NCBI GenBank assembly: GCA_046290815.1
Contig: JBKBUF010000016.1
Coordinates: 1-64,000, forward strand
Reading direction: 5' to 3'
Length of the DNA stretch: 64,000 nucleotides
Source of the DNA: JBKBUF01 sp046290815
Lineage (GTDB): Bacteria; Bacteroidota; Bacteroidia; Cytophagales; Cytophagaceae
Shown in pieces: positions 1 to 7,538 of this stretch. The notes under the pieces are model-generated. The model saw only the letters and a list, made by a program, of their open reading frames with translations. It was not told the DNA's origin and did no database searches. A program made the position numbers and the translations under genes. Numbering within the stretch: the first letter of the stretch is position 1; the number at the start of each line of letters is the position of its first letter.

Positions 1-2
1 CG

Positions 3-932
3 GGCACAGGAGTGACATTCTCAGGAAATACACCAAGTGTCACTGCAACTTTTGCTGCAAATGCAAATAGCGCACAGGTGAGGGTCTCTGCAACTAATGC
101 CTGCGGGACAAGTACTGTAAGGAGCAGAAATATTACGGTGAATCCTTTGCCGGGAGCAGCTGGGACGATTTCCGGTCCTACATCAGTGTGTGCCAATTCA
201 ACCGGAAATGTTTACAGTATTTCATCTGTAACAGGAGCAACCGGATATAGCTGGTCAGTGCCATCAGGCGCTACAATAACAGCAGGAAACAATTCTACCA
301 GTATCACCGTGTCATTTGCTTCAGGAGCCGGAAATGTTACTGTGACTCCTATAAACAGTTGCGGAAGCGGCCAGAGCAGATCTATAACTGTAAGCATCAA
401 TACTTCTAATTGTGGTGCACCGGATGTTTCAACAATCAGCGGACCTGATAATGTTAACATGAATCAGCAAGGTGTGACTTATTCTGTTCCAAATTTTGAA
501 GGAGCTACCTTTGTCTGGTCAGTCCCTCCGGGAGCCATCATTGTAAGCGGACAGGGGACAAATTCCATTGTTGTTGATTTTGGTGTAACAGGAGGGGAGG
601 TTTCTGTAGATGTTACAAATGAGTTTGGTACTAGTACTGTAAGTAAAAACGTTGTGATAAATGGCCCTACAAATGTTAATTCATCCTCTGTTTATTCATT
701 GTCCTTGTATCCAAATCCTGCGGAATCAAATGCGGTTCTCGAAATAACAACATCAATAGCACAAACAATGCTAATTAAAGTTTATCAGATCAATTCTAAT
801 GAAGTTGTAGAGGAATTATCTGTCCAAAGCAATGAAAAAATTGTTTTCGGAGAAAACCTGGGCGCAGGAATGTACATGGTAGAGGTAATTTCAGGAAACA
901 ACAGAAGGGTAATCAAATGGGTAAAGCTATAA
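3..932 (+). CDS. T9SS-sorted surface protein, C-terminal part (5' truncated)
   Basis: The frame is open at the left edge, so only the last ~309 residues are seen; the GTG at 12 is not a real start. The visible part has two PKD/Ig-like repeats rich in Ser, Thr, Gly and Asn, with recurring phrases of the type SWSVPSGA and WSVPPGA. The last ~80 residues form a type A type IX secretion sorting domain: a YPNP motif, a beta-rich body and a basic end (RRVIKWVKL). By family knowledge this domain targets the protein through the T9SS and is cleaved at the outer membrane. The catalytic or adhesive domain would lie upstream of the window, so the function is unknown. A strong terminator follows at once. 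Confidence 0.85.
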   Translation, partial: GTGVTFSGNTPSVTATFAANANSAQVRVSATNACGTSTVRSRNITVNPLPGAAGTISGPTSVCANSTGNVYSISSVTGATGYSWSVPSGATITAGNNSTSITVSFASGAGNVTVTPINSCGSGQSRSITVSINTSNCGAPDVSTISGPDNVNMNQQGVTYSVPNFEGATFVWSVPPGAIIVSGQGTNSIVVDFGVTGGEVSVDVTNEFGTSTVSKNVVINGPTNVNSSSVYSLSLYPNPAESNAVLEITTSIAQTMLIKVYQINSNEVVEELSVQSNEKIVFGENLGAGMYMVEVISGNNRRVIKWVKL

Positions 933-952
933 GCTAAACAAAGTCATTTTCA

Positions 953-985
953 AATCCCGGATCAGAAATGGTCCGGGATTTTTTG
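953..985 (+). terminator. Rho-independent terminator of the T9SS gene
   Basis: Perfect 9-bp stem AATCCCGGA / TCCGGGATT around a 10-nt loop, running into a T-rich stretch. It lies 21 bases after the stop codon. Confidence 0.9.
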
Positions 986-1030
986 TTTTTAAATTATTAT
1001 AACAATCATAAACAATTTTCTTAATAGAGA

Positions 1031-1050
1031 ATTAGTTTAGAAAAACTAAT
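1031..1050 (+). promoter_or_regulatory. Inverted repeat abutting the DUF2243 start codon
   Basis: Perfect 8-bp inverted repeat ATTAGTTT-AGAA-AAACTAAT ends on the base before the ATG at 1051, covering the place where a ribosome binding site would be. It could be an operator or a translation-blocking hairpin. No partner factor is known. Confidence 0.5.
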
Positions 1051-1737
1051 ATGAGAAAATTGTTATTACTCTTACAGGGTCTTGCTCTCTCTATTCCGGG
1101 GTCTGCCTGCGTAACTTGCAATAAGTCTTTACAGGAAATGATTTTTGATAGTGAATTTCACGGTAGGTTCTGGAGTTTAATGCTTCCTTTTCCTTTGCTG
1201 GGATTGCTAACCGGATTGATTTATGGTGGATTAAAAAAAGCAGATTCATTTCCACGATTAGATGAAAGAGTAAAAACAGGCAAAGGGGTGGCTTCCGGGT
1301 TGTTGATTGGAATGGGCCTGGGCGGATTTCTTGATGGTATTATCCTGCATCAGATCCTTCAATGGCATCAAATGATTTCTAACATTCTGCCTCCTGTTAC
1401 TTTGTTAAGCAAACAGGTTAATACATTCTGGGACGGCATTTTTCATGCTTTCACATGGATCCTGACTTCAACCGGGATTTTCCTTTTATTCAGGATGAGT
1501 AAAGAAAGTGATTCGAATGTAAGCGGGAAATTATTCGCAGGCGCCCTCATAGCCGGCTGGGGTATATTCAATGCTTTTGATAGCATATTTAATCATTATT
1601 TGTTCCGTCTGCATAATATCAGAGAAGCAACAACCAATCCGATGTTGTACAATCATGTTTTTTTGGGGTTTGCCATTTTTTTAATCGTTTCCGGATTTTA
1701 TCTGATCATCAACGAGCAGCGTAAGCTATCAAGGTGA
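1051..1737 (+). CDS. DUF2243 membrane protein with N-terminal CxxCNK motif
   Basis: 228 residues: a hydrophobic leader, then several membrane helices. The stretch GFLDGIILHQILQWHQMIS is the hallmark of the DUF2243 family, whose function is unknown; its conserved His residues in membrane helices would suit metal or heme binding. The leader is followed by a short ectodomain with C20 and C23 in an A-C-x-x-C-N-K context. This resembles the start of the mature NirK-like protein encoded at 2873, and I do not expect it in a minimal DUF2243 protein. The gene has its own upstream inverted repeat and precedes the Fnr-type regulator on the same strand, suggesting a link to the nitrogen-oxide region (inference). 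Confidence 0.8.
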   Translation: MRKLLLLLQGLALSIPGSACVTCNKSLQEMIFDSEFHGRFWSLMLPFPLLGLLTGLIYGGLKKADSFPRLDERVKTGKGVASGLLIGMGLGGFLDGIILHQILQWHQMISNILPPVTLLSKQVNTFWDGIFHAFTWILTSTGIFLLFRMSKESDSNVSGKLFAGALIAGWGIFNAFDSIFNHYLFRLHNIREATTNPMLYNHVFLGFAIFLIVSGFYLIINEQRKLSR

Positions 1738-1826
1738 ACTAAATTTAAAAAGTAAAAGTGATTTCATTATCAGGATCCTTTCAAACCTTAAATGGATTTT
1801 TTTATATCTGTTATCTGAATAAAAAT

Positions 1827-1840
1827 ATGATATATATCAG
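1827..1840 (+). promoter_or_regulatory. FNR-like operator upstream of the Crp/Fnr gene
   Basis: ATGATATATATCAG contains TGAT-N4-ATCA, a perfect 12-bp palindrome matching the core of the E. coli FNR consensus TTGAT-N4-ATCAA. A TATTTTTT element resembling the Bacteroidota -7 box begins 31 bases after its centre (1865), so the box would sit near -42, an activator position. Autoregulation is inferred. Confidence 0.6.
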
Positions 1841-1958
1841 TTTTGCCGGATTGATGATTTAAGATATTTTTTTCCCACAGATCATATGTTATATTTTGCC
1901 CGAATTGCATGACTCAGATTAGTCATTGGTTCTGGATGTTCCATATTGTTAACTCATC

Positions 1959-2648
1959 ATGAAAGCTCCCGATTGTTTTAATTGCCATTGCCGTGACTGT
2001 ACCATCCTGAAAAGATGCAGCAAAGAATGGCTGGAGATAATTGATAAGGAAAAAAATTTTATCAGATGCAAAAAGGGTCAACTTATCATACCAGAAGGAA
2101 TTCCAATGAGTCAGTTTTATTTTATCTATCAGGGTAAAGTTAAAATTACTTCGGTTGGCTTATATGGAAAACAACAAATAAAAAGACTTGCCAAAGAAGG
2201 CGACATTATAGGTTTCCGGGGACTTGCTTCCAACAATATTTTTTCTGCTTCAGTGTATGCATTGGAAGATTCTGCATTATGTTCCATCAACAAAGACTTG
2301 TTCCTTGACCTTCTTCAAGCTAATCCGGAATTGATGTTTGAATCATTGAAGCTTGTTACATCTGAGCTTGTGAGAATGGAAAGAAGGATGAAAAATCTGA
2401 CTACCTTAAATGTGAGAGAAAAAGTTGCAGAGTCACTCTTATATGTAAATGAAGTTTTTGGTAATCCTGCAACAGGTGAACTGGAAGTATGCCTTTCCAG
2501 ACAAGAGTTGGCTGAGATAGCTATGACTACAAAAGAACAGGTTTCAAAGTGCTTGTCTGAATTTGAGCAGGAAGGAAAAATCAGAACAGAAGGAAAAAAA
2601 TTATTTCTTCTTCAACCTGATGCTTTACAAAAAATGACTTGTGACTAA
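1959..2648 (+). CDS. Crp/Fnr-family transcription regulator, Cys-rich N-terminus
   Basis: 229 residues with a cyclic-nucleotide-type sensor fold (about 30-150) followed by a winged helix-turn-helix (about 155-225; recognition segment LSRQELAEIAMTTKEQVSKC). The N-terminus carries C6, C9, C11, C14 and C20, a cluster of the kind that holds a 4Fe-4S centre in Fnr proteins. This suggests oxygen or NO sensing, though Cys spacing differs between subfamilies and the ligands are not proven. It lies directly upstream of the nirK-like operon on the same strand, with FNR-type palindromes before both itself and the operon. It is therefore the obvious candidate regulator of nitrite/NO respiration here. Confidence 0.9.
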   Translation: MKAPDCFNCHCRDCTILKRCSKEWLEIIDKEKNFIRCKKGQLIIPEGIPMSQFYFIYQGKVKITSVGLYGKQQIKRLAKEGDIIGFRGLASNNIFSASVYALEDSALCSINKDLFLDLLQANPELMFESLKLVTSELVRMERRMKNLTTLNVREKVAESLLYVNEVFGNPATGELEVCLSRQELAEIAMTTKEQVSKCLSEFEQEGKIRTEGKKLFLLQPDALQKMTCD

Positions 2649-2699
2649 AGTTTTCACATAACAATTGAATAAAGACTGTCATTAGAGAATTAGAATAAG

Positions 2700-2713
2700 C
2701 TGATCCGAATCAC
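2700..2713 (+). promoter_or_regulatory. FNR-like operator of the nirK-like operon
   Basis: CTGATCCGAATCAC contains TGAT-CCGA-ATCA, the exact half-sites and spacing of the FNR core. TAACTTTT, close to the -7 consensus TAnnTTTG, begins 29 bases after the palindrome centre (2736). That places the box near -41 to -43, nearly the same geometry as at 1827. The leader to the ATG at 2873 would be about 125 nt. Confidence 0.6.
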
Positions 2714-2872
2714 TTTTTGAAAAACTGATATTTGTTAACTTTTTCTGTGATCTGCTTTATAATTAAAATTATGAAAGAATATCCACTCCCTTAACCGTTC
2801 TCATTACAAAGCTTCCGGATCCGGTGCATTTTTGTATAAATAATTTACGCGACAACAAAAATCACTGGTCCC

Positions 2873-4543
2873 ATGAAAGACATAAAATCGAGAAATACAG
2901 CAATTGGATTACTGCTTCTCAAGAGGTTATTACCGGTCATATTTGCCATAGCACCTGTATTTAGTTATGCATGTGAATGGTGTAATAAAAGATTCGAAGA
3001 TGAAATAATGAACGGAAGCCGCAAAGGCTCAATTATGGCGGAAGAACTGCGCCTTGCTATCAATAACCAGGCTCCGCTGCCTGCGCCTTCTGAAAAGAAA
3101 GAGGCTAAACCTGCTCCATCAATACCAACAGGACAAGAGTTTGCGAGCATTATTAATCGTGACAACAGACTCTCTATACCTCCTACCAGTTATGTGTCCC
3201 AGGATGCAAAGGCTGATGTGTCAGTGAAGATAACATTAGAAGAGGGAGAGAGCTATCTTGGAAAAGGTGTAATGTTTAAAGGGTTTACGGTTGACGACAA
3301 AATACCCGGTCCTACTTTGTTTGCTACTGAAGGTGATATCGTTGAGTTTACTGTAGAAAATAAAGGTACTGTTCCTCATGGTGCTTCCCTTCACATGGCT
3401 TATACACAAACCTCAAAATATCTTGGTAAAATTCAGCCGGGAGAAACCAGAACATTTAAGTTTAAAGTGCCGCAGCCAGGTGTATTTATGTACCACTGTG
3501 CTCCCGGAGGTCACGCTATACCAATGCACATATTATTCGGTCAGTATGGTATGATGGTGGTGAAGCCAAAGAAAAAATTCAAAATGGAAGAAGTGATGGG
3601 TAAAAAACCGGACGTGGAAATTTATCTTCTTCAACACGAATATTATTCAAGCGGAAAAGATGCGATAGAAGGCAATCCTATATATACAGTTTTTAATGGT
3701 AAAATCTTCAGATATGTTGATGAGCCTATTAAAGCTAAGCCGGGTGATTTTGTAAGAATTTATTTCCTGAATGTAGGACCTAATCTGGTGTCAACATTCC
3801 ATATAGTTGGTATCCTATGGGATTATGCTTACTGGCAGGGAAATCCTGACAATGTTTTCGTAGGTGGACAAAGTGTCCTTGCGGGTCCGACTGATTCGTG
3901 GGTCATAGATTTCAGAATGCCGCCGGATGAAGGTGCCTATACAATGCTTACACACGCTGTTGGTTCTACAGACAGAGGCGCCATTGGTCTGCTGGTTTGC
4001 GACAAGAATGCTGAAACTCCTGTAAAAGTTTTATCAGATGGTCCTTCATATTCAAAATCAGAATTAGCAGAGCTTAAAGGTAAATCAATCAGAAGCATCG
4101 CTCCGTTTGAGCCAGGATCTCCTGATGTAGACATTGCTTATAATGCAGCTCCGCATGAGAAAGAAGTAAGAGTAAAGATCATAGGAAACTCTTTCTATCC
4201 TAAAGTTCTTGAAATAGCTCCAGGAACTACTGTGAAATGGGTGAATGAAGATGTGTTTACATACTTTGAAGGTGAATACTCAGGAATACACAATGCTCTT
4301 GCTTATGAAGGACCTGAGAAGTTTGCATCTCCAATGTTAGGCCACGGTGAAAGTTATTCCTTTACATTCACCAAAGAGGGTAATTACGAATACATGTGTA
4401 CTCCTCACCCATATATGAAAGGTAAAATTACTGTCCGGAATTCTGCTGTAGCAAGCAGCAAGTCTCCCGGTTCTACCATAGCCATTCTTATATCAATAGT
4501 TGCTGTAATAGTGGCAGGATTTATATACTACAAGAAACACTAA
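2873..4543 (+). CDS. nirK: NirK-like copper nitrite reductase with C-terminal cupredoxin fusion and membrane anchor
   Basis: 556 residues. Order: signal segment; short domain with C34-x-x-C37-N-K; two NirK cupredoxin domains (about 105-385); a third cupredoxin (about 425-525); C-terminal membrane helix (about 530-553). By alignment to classical NirK, type 1 copper ligands are H169, C209 and H219, type 2 ligands are H174, H208 and H361, and the catalytic His is H310. Two departures are seen. The usual axial Met falls on Gln (Q224), and the catalytic Asp between the first two His falls on Ser (S172). The fused domain has its own type 1 set (GIHNAL, CTPHPYM) and could pass electrons inward. It would reduce nitrite to NO in the periplasm. 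It is first gene of a seven-gene operon. The multicopper type 3 fold is certain; nitrite reductase activity is likely but not certain. Confidence 0.78.
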   Translation: MKDIKSRNTAIGLLLLKRLLPVIFAIAPVFSYACEWCNKRFEDEIMNGSRKGSIMAEELRLAINNQAPLPAPSEKKEAKPAPSIPTGQEFASIINRDNRLSIPPTSYVSQDAKADVSVKITLEEGESYLGKGVMFKGFTVDDKIPGPTLFATEGDIVEFTVENKGTVPHGASLHMAYTQTSKYLGKIQPGETRTFKFKVPQPGVFMYHCAPGGHAIPMHILFGQYGMMVVKPKKKFKMEEVMGKKPDVEIYLLQHEYYSSGKDAIEGNPIYTVFNGKIFRYVDEPIKAKPGDFVRIYFLNVGPNLVSTFHIVGILWDYAYWQGNPDNVFVGGQSVLAGPTDSWVIDFRMPPDEGAYTMLTHAVGSTDRGAIGLLVCDKNAETPVKVLSDGPSYSKSELAELKGKSIRSIAPFEPGSPDVDIAYNAAPHEKEVRVKIIGNSFYPKVLEIAPGTTVKWVNEDVFTYFEGEYSGIHNALAYEGPEKFASPMLGHGESYSFTFTKEGNYEYMCTPHPYMKGKITVRNSAVASSKSPGSTIAILISIVAVIVAGFIYYKKH

Positions 4544-4564
4544 TAATTACTAAAGATTACAACT

Positions 4565-4999
4565 ATGAAAAAGTTAAATAGAATAACAGCATCATTCATA
4601 TTATTATCCGGAACTCTATTTCTATACTCCTGCGATTCATCTGCAGACAAAGGCAGCACGGCTATCCAGGCCGGTGCTGCTGTATCGCAGGCTTATGATG
4701 AAGTAAATGAAGAGCTGGCAGCTGAAGGAAAAACTCTTTTTAAAAATAAATGTGCAGCATGTCACCAGATGGATACAAGAACACTTGGCCCTGCTTTAAG
4801 AGGAGTTACAGAAAGAAGGTCTCATAACTGGCTTGAAAGCATGCTTCAAGATCCGGAAGGTTGGGTTAAAAAAGATGCGGAAGCAAAAAAACTTTTTGAG
4901 GAATATAATAAAATACCAATGATAATTGCCGGTGGTACCACTGCAGATGAAAGGAAAGCAATTATCAATTATCTAAGAAGTGAAGACCTAAATAAATAA
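4565..4999 (+). CDS. Lipid-anchored monoheme cytochrome c
   Basis: 144 residues. A lipoprotein signal ends at C23 (context FLYSC), so the protein should be tethered to a membrane on the periplasmic side. The heme c site is C63-A-A-C66-H67, with the distal Met probably in KIPMIIAGG and the final helix NYLRSED typical of class I cytochromes c. It starts 21 bases after nirK in the same direction. It is the likely electron shuttle between the cytochrome b at the operon's end and the NirK-like or CuA proteins (inference). Confidence 0.9.
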   Translation: MKKLNRITASFILLSGTLFLYSCDSSADKGSTAIQAGAAVSQAYDEVNEELAAEGKTLFKNKCAACHQMDTRTLGPALRGVTERRSHNWLESMLQDPEGWVKKDAEAKKLFEEYNKIPMIIAGGTTADERKAIINYLRSEDLNK

Positions 5000-5003
5000 C
5001 CTT

Positions 5004-5168
5004 ATGGATAATACTAAATCAACATTGCTCCAGAGGTTTCTGGACAATATATGGCTTCTGTTCATATTGGGGGTTGTCATTTTCTTTGCCTCCTATATAT
5101 TCTGGGGAATATATCAGGTAGGGCAGGTGCCTCCGATGCCGGCAGAGTTTAAACAAAACTTAAAATGA
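5004..5168 (+). CDS. 54-residue single-helix membrane peptide (oxidase accessory subunit-like)
   Basis: ATG at 5004, stop at 5166-5168. It encodes 54 residues with a single membrane helix (about 17-36) flanked by RFLDN on the N side and IYQVGQVPPMPAEF on the C side. It starts 4 bases after the cytochrome c stop and ends 7 bases before the CuA subunit, so it is almost certainly translated. Position and topology resemble the tiny IIa-type subunits of ba3-like oxidases, but the sequence is too short for a firm family call. Confidence 0.75.
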   Translation: MDNTKSTLLQRFLDNIWLLFILGVVIFFASYIFWGIYQVGQVPPMPAEFKQNLK

Positions 5169-5175
5169 GAAAACT

Positions 5176-5751
5176 ATGAGCTTACAAGCACCCGAAGCCG
5201 GTTGGATACATAAAAAGATATCCTTCGATGAAAAATGGTGGATAGCAATAGCCACCTTTGTTTGCCTTATAACTTTCGTCTGGATGATAGTATGGCACGT
5301 TTACGGAAAGCAAAACCCTTCCAATACTACCTATACCACAACACCTGCAGAATTTTCAAAGCTGGTTAGTGCATTCAATGAAAAATATCAGGTGTGCGAA
5401 GAAAACTACATTCCTGTAGTATTGCCTGAGCCGGGAGATAATATTTTCCTTTCAGGTCAGATGTGGAGATGGTCCTCCATACCAGTATTGAAGAAAGGAG
5501 AATGGTATACCTTCCACCTTTCATCGCTGGATGTTTGTCATGGATTTTCTGTTCAGCCCATCAATATGAACTTCATGGTACTTCCCGGATACGATTATGT
5601 TTTGAGATTTAAACCGACAGAAGCAGGTGAGTACAAAATCATCTGTAATGAATTCTGCGGTATCGGTCATCAGACTATGATAGGAAAGATAATCGTGTAT
5701 GAAAACGAAGAAGACCTGAAGAGGTACAATATTTCAAGAAAAAATCTATAA
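5176..5751 (+). CDS. CuA-bearing subunit II of a heme-copper NO reductase/oxidase
   Basis: 191 residues: one N-terminal membrane helix (about 21-43), then a periplasmic cupredoxin. The CuA set is complete: H122 (context DVCHGF), C157, E159, C161, H165 and M168 (CNEFCGIGHQTM). The binuclear copper centre accepts electrons from a cytochrome or cupredoxin and passes them to subunit I. It is short, like subunit II of B-type (ba3) oxidases. It precedes subunit I by 12 bases. A CuA subunit paired with a subunit I lacking the helix VI Tyr points to a CuA-type nitric oxide reductase rather than an oxygen reductase, but this is inference. Confidence 0.88.
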   Translation: MSLQAPEAGWIHKKISFDEKWWIAIATFVCLITFVWMIVWHVYGKQNPSNTTYTTTPAEFSKLVSAFNEKYQVCEENYIPVVLPEPGDNIFLSGQMWRWSSIPVLKKGEWYTFHLSSLDVCHGFSVQPINMNFMVLPGYDYVLRFKPTEAGEYKIICNEFCGIGHQTMIGKIIVYENEEDLKRYNISRKNL

Positions 5752-5763
5752 ACAGAAATCTAT

Positions 5764-7503
5764 ATGCAATCTATTGATAATATAGCTGACGCTCCGTCAG
5801 AACGTCAATCTGATATAATAGGTCAGGCAGGATCTATATTCAGAAAATGTGATATAACCGGATTTCTGGTAGATAAGAAATCCGAATCATTAATAAGAAT
5901 CAACGCAGTACTGGCTGTTGTTTCTCTGCTCATCGGTATTATCGGCGCATTGCTTCTTTTGCTTACACGCTGGCAGGAAGTTCATCTTCTTTCTCAGCCA
6001 TGGTATTATCGTATGCTCAATCTGCATGGCATGAATGCGCTGGTGTTCTGGCTTGTGTTTTTTGAAGTGGCAGGTTTGTATTTCGGATCTACAGTGGTCC
6101 TTAATGCAAGAATGGTTGCTCCTAAACTTGGATGGGTTGCCTTCATATTAATGTTGGTCGGTTTTGCCATGGTAAACTGGAAAATTCTTGCAGGTGATGC
6201 AGATGTAATGTTTACCTCTTACGTGCCTTTAAAAGCTCACCCTCTGTACTACCTGGGAATTATCCTTTTTGCTGTAGGGGCATTAATCGGATGCGGGATA
6301 TTCTTTGCAAATCTTTATGTGGCAAAAAAGGAAAAGAAATATGGCACTTCCTTGCCGCTGTTTACATATGGACTTGTTGCAGCAGGGGCAATTGCCGTTA
6401 TGACGTTGCTTTCAGGAGCGATGGCTTATGTGCCTACTTTCTTCTGGTCTTTAGGTTTGATAGAAAACATAGATGTTTCATGGTACAGAGTAGTGTGGTG
6501 GGGCTTCGGTCACTCTTCTCAACAGATTAATGTGACTGCGATGATTTCCATCTGGTATCTTACAGTTACCCTTTCGGTGGGTGGTACTTCCATCAATGAG
6601 AAGGTTTCAAGATTCGCTTTCATGCTTTACATCCTTTTCATTTCCATTGCTTCTGCACACCACCTTCTTGTTGATCCTGTTGTAGAATCTGACTGGAAAG
6701 TATGGAACACAAGTTATGCTATGCACCTTGCCGTACTTGCTTCTATGATTCACGCCTTCGCTGTGCCTTCCGCTATTGAGTCTGCACAAAGAAGAAAAGG
6801 TTATGTTAAAAGTATGTTCGACTGGTTGAAAAATGCGCCTTGGAGTAATCCTGCTTTTTCAGCTGTTGCCATTGCAATCATTGGCTTCGGTTTTCTTGGT
6901 GGAATTTCAGGAGTTGTTTTTGGTATGGAGCAAACCAATATCATCGTACACAATACTATTGCAATAACCGGTCATTTTAAAGGTACTGTGGTAATAGGAA
7001 CTACGCTAACATTTATGGGTATCACTTATTATCTGATTCCATTAATATTCAGAAGAAAGATTGTTGGATTCGGCTTGGCGAAATATCAGCCCTGGATGTT
7101 TGGTATAGGTATAGCTTTGGTGTCAGTTGGTATGATGGCAATAGGGATGCTTGGTGTGCCAAGAAGAGTATATGATGCAACCTTCGCCGGCGGTCCGTTC
7201 ACTCATGATTTTAACCCGATCATCGGCTTGTTATGGACAATAACAGCAGTAGGAGGTATCCTTGCATTTGTTGGTGCATTGGTGTGGATTCTTATTGTAG
7301 TAGTGTCTGTATTCTTTGGTCCAAAAGTTGAATCGGCCTCTGACATGCAGGTGCCTATTTCTCCTATGGCTCCTGATGTTCATCTGAAAAGTAAATATGA
7401 AGCTCCGGGTACTCTTGTTCTTGCTCTCATATTTATGTTGGCATTCCTGGTGTTCTTCTATCTTAACTGGAAATGGCTGGCTGCTATCTGGGAGATCAAA
7501 TAA
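5764..7503 (+). CDS. Heme-copper subunit I, B-type-like, probable NO reductase catalytic subunit with Lys at a heme-ligand position
   Basis: 579 residues, about 13-14 membrane helices. The sequence aligns to ba3-type oxidase subunit I (HNT...GHF...LTFMG, then GVPRRVYD). Seen ligands: H88 in helix II; H250 in helix VI (GHSSQQIN); H299-H300 in helix VII (SAHHLLVDP); H404 in helix X. Oxidases have Tyr four residues after the helix VI His; here it is Gln254, as expected for a NO reductase. Oxidases also have H-x-H in helix X; here it is H404-F-K406, so the second axial ligand of the low-spin heme appears replaced by Lys. Following NirK, NO to N2O is the likely reaction. O2 reduction or an electron-transfer role cannot be excluded. 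Confidence 0.85.
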   Translation: MQSIDNIADAPSERQSDIIGQAGSIFRKCDITGFLVDKKSESLIRINAVLAVVSLLIGIIGALLLLLTRWQEVHLLSQPWYYRMLNLHGMNALVFWLVFFEVAGLYFGSTVVLNARMVAPKLGWVAFILMLVGFAMVNWKILAGDADVMFTSYVPLKAHPLYYLGIILFAVGALIGCGIFFANLYVAKKEKKYGTSLPLFTYGLVAAGAIAVMTLLSGAMAYVPTFFWSLGLIENIDVSWYRVVWWGFGHSSQQINVTAMISIWYLTVTLSVGGTSINEKVSRFAFMLYILFISIASAHHLLVDPVVESDWKVWNTSYAMHLAVLASMIHAFAVPSAIESAQRRKGYVKSMFDWLKNAPWSNPAFSAVAIAIIGFGFLGGISGVVFGMEQTNIIVHNTIAITGHFKGTVVIGTTLTFMGITYYLIPLIFRRKIVGFGLAKYQPWMFGIGIALVSVGMMAIGMLGVPRRVYDATFAGGPFTHDFNPIIGLLWTITAVGGILAFVGALVWILIVVVSVFFGPKVESASDMQVPISPMAPDVHLKSKYEAPGTLVLALIFMLAFLVFFYLNWKWLAAIWEIK

Positions 7504-7538
7504 AAAATTTATATATAAAATCTATTAATTATAAACAT

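Noticed and set aside
5764..7503. Ordinary cytochrome c oxidase or cNOR (NorB)
   Set aside because: The helix VI Tyr of oxidases is absent. The sequence aligns to B-type oxidases with a CuA subunit partner, and the expected NorC heme c partner is missing.
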